In this document: positions 9,986 to 19,911 of the stretch, one piece after another | Position numbering within the stretch: the stretch's first letter is position 1 | Layout: every line of letters begins with the position of its first letter | DNA from: Linanthus parryae | Lineage: Eukaryota; Streptophyta; Magnoliopsida; Ericales; Polemoniaceae | Reading direction: 5' to 3' | Assembly: GCA_023055425.1 (NCBI GenBank) | Contig: JALGPY010000002.1 | Location: 155,073,345-155,137,344 of the forward strand | Length of the DNA: 64,000 bases | Program-made: the position numbers and the translations under genes | Notes under the pieces: model-generated | Seen by the model: the letters and a program-made list of their open reading frames with translations, nothing else | Told to the model about the DNA's origin: nothing | Databases searched by the model: none

Positions 9986-12511
9986 ATGTCTCAGGAGGAT
10001 GATGTCAGCAACCGATCGCCTTCCACCGAAACTCCCTCGGGAGACGAGACCCGCCGTACTCCGACGACTCCCGGCGAAGCACCGACGCTAGAGTCTTTGG
10101 ACGCCACCGTCCAAAGTCAGGCGAAAGCTCTTAAGTCTCAATCCGCGCAACTAGAACAAATCTTGGCTGTTCTGGGCACCCTCGCACCAAATCCTCCGCC
10201 AGCCACCGCTATCCCTCAGGGAGGAGGAACCCCTACTGCTCCAAGATTGGGAGTGCCAGCTACACCTCCCAACCCTCATCTGCAGACTCCACCGTCGGCT
10301 GCGCAACTGCCTTCGGTTCAAGGATCAACGGCACAAATGCTGCCTCCTGCTGCTCACGCTCCTCAGCCCTCGGCTTTGGCGTCCAACCCAACTTTGCAGT
10401 ACCCTTTGCCTCCCCCAACGATGATCTGGGGAAATACGGGTACTCAGTATGCTCCCAATCCTCCGACGGCATATGTGTCGCCACCACCCACGGCGACCCC
10501 TCCAGCAACTACCGAGGGGAGCATTCCAGAATGCATGACGTCTTTGCAAAAGCGCGTGGACACCATCCTGGCTCATCAGTCATTCGCGGATACCATTATC
10601 CCGAAGCTAGACAATGATCCACCTATTCCGCGAGAGATCTATCTCATGCCTAACCCGGCGGGGTACAAGGCTCCCAAATGGGATAAGTTCGAGGACGTCA
10701 ATGGAAACGCTCATGAGCATGTCATGCGTTTCATTGATGTCATGGGTCCATACGGAGCCGATCCCAAACTGCTGATGCGGGAATTCCCAAAATCTCTTGG
10801 GAATGTAGCATACAAATGGTACCGGACATTGGAGGCCGGATCCGTAAAGACTTGGGACGATATGGTCCAAAAGTTCTATACCAAGTTCTTTCAAATGGAG
10901 GAAAAGGTGACAATGATCCATCTCTCGCGGATGTATCAGAAGCGCGAGGAGGATGGGATCACCTTCATCAAGAAATTCCGGGCGAAATCCTTGGAGTGCA
11001 AAGATCCAATGCCCGAAAGCCGGCTCGTGGAGATATGCCTACAGTGCATGCGAGATGAATACAAAGGTATGCTCATTAATTTGCAAACGCCTACGTTTTC
11101 AAAACTAATCGAATGCACAAAGAACATCGAGCCCATAGTCGAGAGACAGAAAAAGAAGAACGCTCCAGAGCGACCTGCGAGCGGCACCACTTACAAGATC
11201 GGAAGGTTCAGCTACAAGCGGGGACGCGAAGCTGAAGTCAACACAGTTTCGCCCCAGAAACAAGCGAAGGTTGTGAACTTCGATGTACCGCCTCTGCCAT
11301 GCTCGGTAGAGGAAGCGAGTGACCTCTGCAAACAGTGGCGCCAGGACGGCGTCCTGCCACCGCTCGAGAAAACACCCTCCAAGGAGATGGTGAGGGACCC
11401 TAAGTGGTGCGAGTACCACGGCAAGATCATGCATCCCACCGCCGAGTGCAAGAAACTCAGGTTCGCATTCGATCAGAAGATGAAGAACGGCGAGCTAATC
11501 GTCAGCGACAACAGAAAGGACGTGCGCAACAACCCACTTCCTGCCCATACAGAGTCAGGCTCGAAAGGCAAAGAGGTCGCCAAGATCTCGATTGTAGACT
11601 TGGAGGAAGTCGCAGAGGATGGTCTACCCATCATTGCTGAGGTCCATCAAGATGAAGACTATAGCATGGACACGGAGGATGAACGTGCCGACCGCATGAA
11701 AGGGTCGCATGGCTTCAACAAATTCTTCGACGAGATGAATTTCTCTGAGAGGTGCCGGGCTGATATGACGAAAGCAATCTTAAGGATAGCGGAGGACTAT
11801 GAAGAAGACCTCGTGGTTTCCAACGGGAAGGTCATCAGGGCGTCTCGTTCCACAGAAAAGATCATGACCTTTTCTGCCAGCGACAAGAAGACGGATGCGA
11901 GCCACCAGAGGCCTCTGTACGTGACCGCCATCGTCAATGGCGTCGAATTCAAGCGAGCATTCGTCGATGGAGGAGCAGCGGTCAACGTTGTTCCACTCCA
12001 CACACTAAAGCTAGCCGGGATCCCCGAACACAAGGTAGTCAAACGTCCATCTCCGCTGGTGGGATTCGGAAGCGACTCTAGAATGACGATCGGATGGATC
12101 CGCCTGGGCGTCCAGATTGGCAAGATCAAGTGCTCGGCGAAGTTCTACGTCATAGACGCGAACACCACATACCACATGATTATAGGTCGAGCCTGGATTC
12201 ATCGCTTCGACGCAGTCCCTTCGACGGCTCACCAGGTTATGAAAGCTATATGGAACGACAGAATAGTCGAGATACCGGCTTCGACTAACCCGTTCAACTT
12301 GGACGAAGCACACCTCAGCGAGGCGGTGTGGTTCACTGAGATGGCGGACGAGCAAACACCCGGGCCTTTCAACCCTACTCCTTTGCCTCTTTGGGAGGAC
12401 ATCAAGGACCAGTCACCTGCGGGCGTGATGGTGACAAAGGAAGATGCCAAGGAAAAGCCGCCTACACGCGAAGAGGTGCCACGTATCGCATATCATCAAA
12501 AGAATGTGTAG
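9986..12511 (+). CDS. Tat element Gag and aspartic protease
   Basis: 841-residue ORF. Residues 1-190 are Pro/Ser/Thr-rich and low complexity. A retrotransposon Gag domain spans about 225-375 (PKWDKFEDVNG, FPKSLGNVAYKWY, KKFRAKSLECKDP). A retropepsin-like segment near 650-740 carries FVDGGAAVNVVP; a D-x-G-[AS] form is usual in Tat proteases. It ends with TAG at 12509, but the next 28 codons stay open in the same frame before a TGA at 12596, and the pol ORF resumes in that frame. Gag and Pol were therefore probably one ORF, now interrupted, although stop suppression cannot be excluded. Confidence 0.9.
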   Translation: MSQEDDVSNRSPSTETPSGDETRRTPTTPGEAPTLESLDATVQSQAKALKSQSAQLEQILAVLGTLAPNPPPATAIPQGGGTPTAPRLGVPATPPNPHLQTPPSAAQLPSVQGSTAQMLPPAAHAPQPSALASNPTLQYPLPPPTMIWGNTGTQYAPNPPTAYVSPPPTATPPATTEGSIPECMTSLQKRVDTILAHQSFADTIIPKLDNDPPIPREIYLMPNPAGYKAPKWDKFEDVNGNAHEHVMRFIDVMGPYGADPKLLMREFPKSLGNVAYKWYRTLEAGSVKTWDDMVQKFYTKFFQMEEKVTMIHLSRMYQKREEDGITFIKKFRAKSLECKDPMPESRLVEICLQCMRDEYKGMLINLQTPTFSKLIECTKNIEPIVERQKKKNAPERPASGTTYKIGRFSYKRGREAEVNTVSPQKQAKVVNFDVPPLPCSVEEASDLCKQWRQDGVLPPLEKTPSKEMVRDPKWCEYHGKIMHPTAECKKLRFAFDQKMKNGELIVSDNRKDVRNNPLPAHTESGSKGKEVAKISIVDLEEVAEDGLPIIAEVHQDEDYSMDTEDERADRMKGSHGFNKFFDEMNFSERCRADMTKAILRIAEDYEEDLVVSNGKVIRASRSTEKIMTFSASDKKTDASHQRPLYVTAIVNGVEFKRAFVDGGAAVNVVPLHTLKLAGIPEHKVVKRPSPLVGFGSDSRMTIGWIRLGVQIGKIKCSAKFYVIDANTTYHMIIGRAWIHRFDAVPSTAHQVMKAIWNDRIVEIPASTNPFNLDEAHLSEAVWFTEMADEQTPGPFNPTPLPLWEDIKDQSPAGVMVTKEDAKEKPPTREEVPRIAYHQKNV

Positions 12512-14355
12512 ACTTTAAAGAGGATCGCAAAGCATGACCCCGAGGGCAAGGAGATAGAGAGCTTCTATGCCAATGGGAAGAAATGCTATCGCATATGAAG
12601 GTGCGCGGGGATGTCCTCACACGGGCATGGGGATGTCCCTGAGCAAATCAATCAAATCGAGCAAGTTGCGCTGACGGAAGAGCCAACACAAGATACTCCA
12701 GACGAGAAACTCAAAGAAGCGCCTGAATGCATGGAAGACAGGCCAAGACCACAAAAGCAAGAACTAAAGGAAGTGTTCCTCAGCCCGAACGAGGAAAAGA
12801 AAAGGCCAGTCTTCCTGAGTGCGGACCTCACAAGCGAGGAGGAACAAGGACTGCTGCAGCTCCTAACTGAGTACAAGGACGTGTTCGCATGGGAATATGA
12901 TGAGATGCCAGGTCTGGATACAAGCATCACCATGCACCGTTTGGACATTATCCCAGGGTCTAAACCGGTCAAGCAGAGCACCAGAAGCTTCAGGCCAGAA
13001 CTCAACGTGAAGATCAAGCAGGAGATTGTTAAACTCCTAGATGCCAAGTTCATAGAGCCAAATCATCATCCCACATGGCTGGCCAACATTGTGCCGGTGG
13101 TGAAGAAGAACGGACAGCTTCGCATCTGCGTGGACTTCCGAGATCTCAATCGCTTCTGCCCTAAGGACGATTTCCCACTGCCCAACATCGATTTGCTCAT
13201 CGACTCAACAGCAGGTCATCGCATGTTCAGTTTCATGGACGGTTTCAGCGGATACAATCAAATCAAGATGGATCCCGATGATGCGCGGAAAACTGCATTT
13301 ATCACTCCTGTGGGGGTATTCAACTACACGGTGATGCCGTTCGGTCTTAAGAACGCGGGCGCAACCTATCAGCGGGCCATGATGGCTCTATTCCATGACA
13401 TGATGCACAAAGAGGTGGAATTTTATGTGGATGACCTGGTGGTCAAATCCAAGCACGAAGCGGATCACCTTGCAGACCTGCGAAAGGTGTTCAACAGATG
13501 CAGAAGCTTTCAACTGAAAATGAACCCCATGAAATGCGCGTTCGGCGTGACCTCGGGGAAGTTCTTGGGATGTGTAGTCCATCGCCAGGGGATCGAGCCT
13601 GACCCTGCGAAAGTGTCAGCCATCACCAGCATGACGCCTCCCCATAATCAAAGTACCTTGAAGACATTCTTGGGAAAAATGTCATATCTGCGGAGATTCA
13701 TTCCAGCAATTGCAGAAATCACATGCTGTTTCAGCACTCTTCTCAAGAAGGACGCCGCATACAACTGGGCTCCGGACCATGAGGCCGCATTCGAAAAGCT
13801 GAAAGAGCTGCTCACGTCCTCAAAGATAATGATCGCACCTCAACTGGGATCACCGCTTCTGCTATATCTCACATCAACAAGGAGATCTATAGGAGCACTC
13901 TTGGCTCAGGAGTACGAAGGCCAAGAGAGGCCCATCTACTATATCTCTCGCATTGTGCAGCCGGCTGAATCAAGGTACACAGACATCGAACGTCATTGCC
14001 TTGCTTTATTCTTTGTGATAGAAAAGTTGAGACACTATTTCGCATCACACAAAGTAGTAGTGGTCACCAAAAGCGACCCCATAAGATACTTGCTAACTCA
14101 CACTACCCCGGGCGGGAGACTGGCGAAATGGTACATGACCATCTCTCAATACGATATCACATGTGTGAAACCAAGGGCGATCAAGTCGCAGGCGGTAGCA
14201 GATCTGTTGGCACAGTTTCCCGGCAACAGCCACGAACCTGTGATCGAGGAAGAGCTCGAAGGCCCTGAAATCTACGCAATCGACGTGCCCTATTGGACCC
14301 TCCACTTCGACGGTTCGTCAACCAGGAAAGGCGGAGGTATTGGGATAGTCTTAAC
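12512..14355 (+). pseudogene. Tat element RT and RNase H, with the start of the second RNase H
   Basis: Open from 12611 in the same frame as gag; TGA at 12596 lies upstream. RT motifs: HPTWLANIVPVVKKNG, RICVDFRDLN, FSGYNQI, MPFGLKNAGATYQ and YVDDLVVKSK (about residue 270 of this ORF). A degenerate gypsy RNase H follows (LYLTSTRRSIGALLAQ, then RLAKWYMTISQYDI). The first strand of the second RNase H (LHFDGSSTRKGGGIGIV) starts near 14300 and is cut at 14356 by the hAT-like insertion, giving 14428 as an artificial stop. RT itself appears intact. Confidence 0.88.
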
Positions 14356-15235
14356 CATAGTTAGTAAAATACGGGACGGAAATAAATCGTGGTACGGTAC
14401 GTACGTGTATTATACGATTTTATGTTAAAAATACGTTAGTAAAAGTTCGGCATAAAAATACGGAATTTGATTAATTCGAGTATTCTATACGTACGTGTAT
14501 AATTCATATACTAGTTATTCATTCGGAATTAAAAATACGGGTGCATTTCTTAGTAATTTAGCATATATAATGAGTTATTTGTGTCCCACATTGCCATATT
14601 TTCATATTTTTATCAAATATTTAAAATAATTTGTAAAGCATGTGCTCATTTGTTTATTATTTTTGATAAATACACTATTTACTCATAACTAACACATTAC
14701 TTATGTAAAATAATATCAAAATATTTTTTATCAAAATTTCTATAAAAAAGCTATTGCACATTCCCTAATCTTAAGCCTTAATTATTTTGAAAATTAATAG
14801 TATAACACATAAGACTCAAGATGCATACGCATGCATATATATAACTATTTTAAAATACTTTTACAGTATTATAATAAATACTTGTAAATCTTTATACTAT
14901 TAAATATTTATAATAAAGAAAATATTATTCTTTACACTATTATTCTTAAAAAATATATATATAATAAGGAAATAGTAAGAAAATATTTAATAATAACTAA
15001 TTACTACAACTGATAATATTTTGGACGACAATTTATTCGCTGCAATTTTGTATGGAAGAAGTTTTATTCGGAAGTATTATACGTTAAAACATTAAATACG
15101 AGTATTAAACTTTTTTGGTCAAAAGTTCGAGTATTTTTCATTAGGTCCAGCAATAATACGAAATACGGAAGTATTTTTCATTTATATGTACGGACGGGTA
15201 TTAAACGGAAAAATTCGGAGTATTTACTAACTAGG
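14356..15235. mobile_element. 880-bp hAT-like MITE inside the second RNase H
   Basis: AT-rich insertion with imperfect terminal inverted repeats: left catagttagtaaa and right (reverse complement) cctagttagtaaa, 12 of 13 matching. It is flanked by a perfect 8-bp TSD gtcttaac at 14348-14355 and 15236-15243; 8 bp is the hAT size. Internal sequence has repeated tacggaa/tacgtacgtg motifs and no credible ORF. Excising element plus one TSD restores RNase H reading in frame. Family placement rests on TSD length only. Confidence 0.85.
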
Positions 15236-17224
15236 GTCTTAACAAGGCCAGGCGGGGAAGTCATACAGATGTCCGCAAAGCTCAACTTCGCTGTCACAAA
15301 CAACGAAGCAGAATACGAGGCTCTCATTGTGGGGCTCCGTGCGGCGAAAGCCTTGGAAGGGAGCAATTTAACAGTCATGGGAGATTCCAAGCTGATTGTT
15401 AAGCAAGCCTCGGGCGAATATGGTTTGAAGGAAATCAACCTCCTGCCTTATCGCACCCTAGTACAGAAACTGATGCAGTAATTCTGCGATGTGAAGTACG
15501 AGCACAAGCCCCGAGCGGACAATAGGCACGCAGACGCCTTAGCAACCTTGGGATCTAAGGTCAGTATAGACAAGTGCCCCGCAAGGATTTCCATCGAAGT
15601 GCGAACATCGTCGGCATTAACAGAAGACGCGTGCGACGACGAACACGTGGACGACGCAGACTGGCGGAAAGCAATCCTGCAAGCTATTGCAAAAGGCACC
15701 AGCAGCGAAAGCTGGGCACTCACGAAAGGATACTGCATCCACGACAACACCCTTTACTACAAGGGTCCTGGAGGAATACTCATGAGGTGTGTCTCCGAGC
15801 AAGAGGGACAACAGCTGTTAGAAAAGATTCACCAACACGCTTGCGGAGAAAGCGAGGTGTCAATCTACAGAAAGGCTCAGAGATATGGTATTCATTGGCC
15901 AGGCATGTCAACAGCTGCAGCCCTGATACAAGGGAAGTGCGAAAGTTGCGCACTAGTCAAAGACTCTCTACTCGTCGCTTTAATCGACGACGACACAGAT
16001 TGGAGGAAGCCACTGTTCGATTTCCTCACCCAGGGCACAGGGCCTGAATCGAGAAAAGAAGCAGAAAAATTAAAAAGGAAAGCGTCTCGATACGTGGTAC
16101 AGGAAAACCTGCTTTGGCGAAGAGGTCACGAGGACAACTTGCTGCGATGTCTAGACGGCAGAGAAGCACAAGAAGTCATGGACCTTTCTCATCAGGTGGA
16201 ACACCAAGGAGGTGCGAAATTATGCAGACAGCTCCTCTCAATCGGATACTTCTGGCCCACAATGGAAGTCGATTGCCGCACCAAAGTGCGACGCTGCCAA
16301 GAATGCCAATTCAAAGGGAACCTAGTGCACGCTCCCGCCGTGGATTTACATGCATTAGGGACGCCATGGCCATTTCACACATGGGCTCTGGACTTCATCG
16401 GGCCCATCCGACCGACGTCGCATGGAAATCATTTCATTCTCACCGCAACCGAGCTGTTTACCAAGTGGGTGGAAGCAATACCACTGAAGACGGCAAATGC
16501 GTTGGCTGTGGTCAACTTTATCCAAGAAAGCATCGTATGCAGGTTCGGAATCCCAAACACCATTCTTTCAGATAACGGTACTCCTTTTGTTAACCGCCAG
16601 GTAGCTGCGAAATTAGCGGAGTACAATATCAGGCAAATATGTTCTACCCCTTACTATCCGAAGGGAAACGGACAAGCCGAAGCAACTAACAAGACGCTGT
16701 TAAGAATATAGAGCAAAATGGTCGCAGATGACCACAAAAAGTGGGCCGACTCTCTAAGCATGGCTCTGTGGGCTTACAGAACCTCTCCAAGGACACCCAC
16801 AGGGGCCTCGCCATTTCTATTGTGTTATGGGGCCGAAGCTGTGGTACCTGCGGAGGTTAGAGTCAATTCGGCAAGGCTGGCCTTCCATGCACTCTATGAA
16901 AATCAACGCGATCATGACTTAATCTTGCTGGAAGAGAAGCGAGAACAAGCCAAAAGGACTAACAAGCGGTACCAGGAAAGAATCGCTCGCGCATACAATA
17001 AGACAGCCCAGCGAAGAGATTTCGCAGTCGGAGACCTGGTCTTGCGCGCATCTGATCACTGCATGCGAGAAGCAACTCACCCAAAGTTCGCAGCTAATTG
17101 GGAAGGACCCTTCGAAGTCACAGAAGTCTTCGATAGTGGCTACTGCAGTATACGAAGGTTGCACGGTACAACCTCAACTCCCAGTTCAATCAACATGCGC
17201 TGGATCAAGAAGTACTATCCCTAA
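15236..17224 (+). pseudogene. Tat element second RNase H (rest) and integrase
   Basis: One frame throughout, broken by TAA at 15479-15481 and TAG at 16709-16711. The second RNase H continues with TNNEAEYEALIVGL and GDSKLIVKQ and ends near RADNRHADALATLGSK. Integrase: zinc-binding HQ...H-type region near 16190, with C-x-x-C at RCQECQ (~16295); catalytic core ALDFIGPI (~16385), LSDNGTPF (~16570) and GNGQAEATNKT (~16675). The C-terminal part (16718-17224) keeps AYRTSPRTPTGASPFLL and the GPFEV segment typical of gypsy integrases. Both stops are one transition from CAA or CAG. No chromodomain is seen, as expected for Tat. Confidence 0.88.
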
Positions 17225-17292
17225 CTTCTCTCATTTCATACGTTTTATGATAACGTGCTTAATGTCTCATGTGGCTATGATTTGCGCAATCT

Positions 17293-17371
17293 CCTCTCCC
17301 ATATGAGAGGATTGTAATCCCATCTCTCCCATATGAGAGCGTTATAATAAAAGAATTCTCCCAAATGAGAA
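17293..17371 (+). repeat. Three short hairpins after integrase
   Basis: Three perfect stems: cctctcccatatgagagg at 17293-17310, ctctcccatatgagag at 17324-17339 and ttctcccaaatgagaa at 17356-17371. They begin about 70 bp after the integrase stop and form a small series of CTC/GAG stem-loops, possibly a 3' RNA structure. Confidence 0.8.
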
Positions 17372-17444
17372 GTTCATAGTTCTAGCCGTTTATGTTGCTC
17401 TACTTAATTTGTTATTACTGTTAACAATGATTTATTCGCTGCAA

Positions 17445-18460
17445 AAGCAATCCATACAAAATGCGATCTTAAGTGATCATATAAGCCTATCTCTACGATA
17501 GCAGCCAATGCAAACGCGATCTTAAGTGATCATCTAAGCCTATCTCTTACGATAGCAGCTAATGCAAACGCGATCTTAAGCGATCATCTAAAGCCTATCT
17601 CTAACGATAGCAGCCAATGCAAACGCGATCTTAAGTGATCATCTAAGCCTATCTCTTACGATAGCAGCTAATGCAAACGCGATCTTAAGCGATCATCTAA
17701 AGCCTATCTCTAACGATAGCAGCCAATGCAAACGCGATCTTAAGTGATCATCTAAAGCCTATCTCTAACGATAGCAGCTAATGCAAACACGATCTTAAGT
17801 GATCATCTAATCCTATCTCATACGATAGCAGCTGATGCAAAAGCGATCTTAATTGATCATGTAAAGCCTATCTCTTACGATAGCAGCCAAGCGCAAATGC
17901 GATCTTAATTGATCATCTGAAGCCTATCTCCTACGATAGCAGCCAAACGCAAATGCGATCTTAATTGATCATCTAAAGCCTATCTCTCATGATAGCAGCC
18001 AACGCAAATGCGATCTTAATTGATCATCCAAAGCCTATCTCATACGATAGCAGTCAAACGAAAATACGATCTTAGTTGATCATGTAAAGCCTATCTCTCA
18101 CGATAGCAGCTAAACGCAAGTGCGATCTCAATTTATCATCAAAGCCTATCTGTTACGATAGCAACTCATACACAAAACGATTTTACCCGATTCTCTCAAG
18201 CCTATCTGTTACGATAGCAACTCACATGCAAAGTGACTTTAATTGATCACCCAAGCCTCTGTTACGATGGCGACGCATGCGCAAGACGGTCTTACTGGAT
18301 CTTCTAAAAGTCTATCTGTTGCGATAGCAATTTATGCGAGAAACGATCTCAAGCAGTTCGCTAATAAAGCCTATCTTTTGTGATAGCAGTTCGCACCACT
18401 TAATGATCTTAATCGATCTGCTAAGGACTATCTGTTATGATAGCAATGTTGTGAACATGA
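17445..18460 (+). repeat. Tandem array of ~54-bp hairpin-bearing units
   Basis: About 18 to 19 units with period about 53-60 bp. Each has cctatctctaacgatagcag (stem CTATC/GATAG) followed by aatgcaaacgcgatcttaag and a gatcat segment. Units from 17460 to about 17800 are very similar; later ones diverge progressively, down to a last recognisable tatctgtctagatagcagc at about 18702. The CTATC...GATAG part is the best preserved. Noncoding on both strands. Tandem repeats downstream of integrase are common in Tat elements. Confidence 0.9.
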
Positions 18461-19911
18461 TCTTAAATGATTTGCAACGGCCAACTGCAAGCCCATCCGC
18501 CAAGATGGCACAGCTGCGAAGATACGATCTCGAACGGTCTAGTGAAACACCCGCGAATCAATATATCGCAGATGCGAAACAATTACACAGCATTATGCAA
18601 GGCGAAATATGCCGAAACGCGTGCGAAATTGTATTCTGTTGTAAAGAGATAGCAGATAATACAGAAAGCTATTTATCATTACGAGTCAAATGACTTACAA
18701 TTTATCTGTCTAGATAGCAGCTTACAAGCGAAAAGCTCGAATCTAACTACGCAGCCAACATGGCTTACAATACATTCGAAAAGTGGCTAGTAAGCCAACA
18801 GAGACACAGTACGGAAACCCAGACTGCAAAGGATGAGCCCACCGGTTTCAAACACCGGCTACGCAACGCCCAGGTCTGCGGGTGAACATCTGTAGCAGAG
18901 GGGATCTTGCTCTAAGAGAGCCACATGAAGCCATACGCTCGAGATCCCGCTATCCGACAAGACCGTTGTCAGATATGCTCCCCATAACATTTGCCCAAGG
19001 AACCACCGGTTCCGGCGATCCACAGGCAAGCAGAAGCTCCAAAGGGCAAGGGCTCCTTGTAGACGGGGATGAACGCGACGGTTCGTCGTCCCGAGCTCAC
19101 AAACGTGAAAGTGACGGATTCTTCTTCGGAGATGCTGAAGAAGAATTCCGCCGTTCATTACGAGACGGTAGCACGGTCACTTCGGCGCTGCACCTCGCCA
19201 CGAGGCGGCCGGAAACATGACCTGCACACATAATACACGAAGAAATTTCTTCGAACGCACATGAGATGTTATCTGCATCTTCTTTATGATGGTTATAAAG
19301 AGCAATAAGCCTCATAAAGTGGATCTTAGAAACTATTTCTATAGCACAAAGCGCAAACTCAGGATTCAAAACTTGAAGTTGCCATGAATCAACGAAAAAC
19401 AAGCGTTGAAGCCAGCAGTCGTAAAGACTCACGGCAAAACACATGTTTGGGATGAAGAACCCAAATAGCAAAGACAGGGTTTATATAGACCCTGTACAGA
19501 CTCTTCGGTTGCCTAAGATGAGTCAGCAAAATTGAAAAAAGAGGGTAAGTTCAATCACTTACGCCTTGAAAAGCGGTAACAATCAATTACCCTACTAAAG
19601 GCTACGACGATTCAGTTGCGTATCCTAATAAATGACGGATAGTCATGATTCGGATGGACTTCCCAACGGAAGCGTGCTTATCTACCGAGAAATTAGCGCG
19701 AAAATCAAGCAGAGAATCAATTGCTGATGTCATAATTGGATATGCACAGAAATGTCCAATCAAATCCCGGAAAAGGGCAAAACGGGCAAATTCATTGTTC
19801 GTTGTTAAAAAAAAGGGGGGAGAAACCCTAGCAACATTACATTAATGTTTCAGAACGTTACATTAATGATTCAGCTATTTCCTTGCTATTTTTCAAGACT
19901 CAGAAAAAAAA
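18461..19911. other. Tat 3' region without a clear gene
   Basis: Decaying array units run to about 18740, followed by unique sequence. This would hold the 3' UTR and poly(A) site of the antisense gene. ORFs such as 18882-19220 (+) and 19097-19471 (-) overlap each other and show no recognisable domain. I see nothing else supportable. Confidence 0.55.

Noticed and set aside
15574..16047. 157-residue ORF and 16114-16575 ORF in another frame
   Set aside because: Shadow frames of the Tat integrase region.
17445..18460. Regular short repeats resembling a CRISPR array
   Set aside because: Units are contiguous, with no unique spacers, and lie inside a plant retrotransposon; it is a tandem repeat.
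18882..19471. Overlapping ORFs of 112 and 124 residues
   Set aside because: They overlap on opposite strands, have no recognisable motif, and lie where a 3' UTR is expected.
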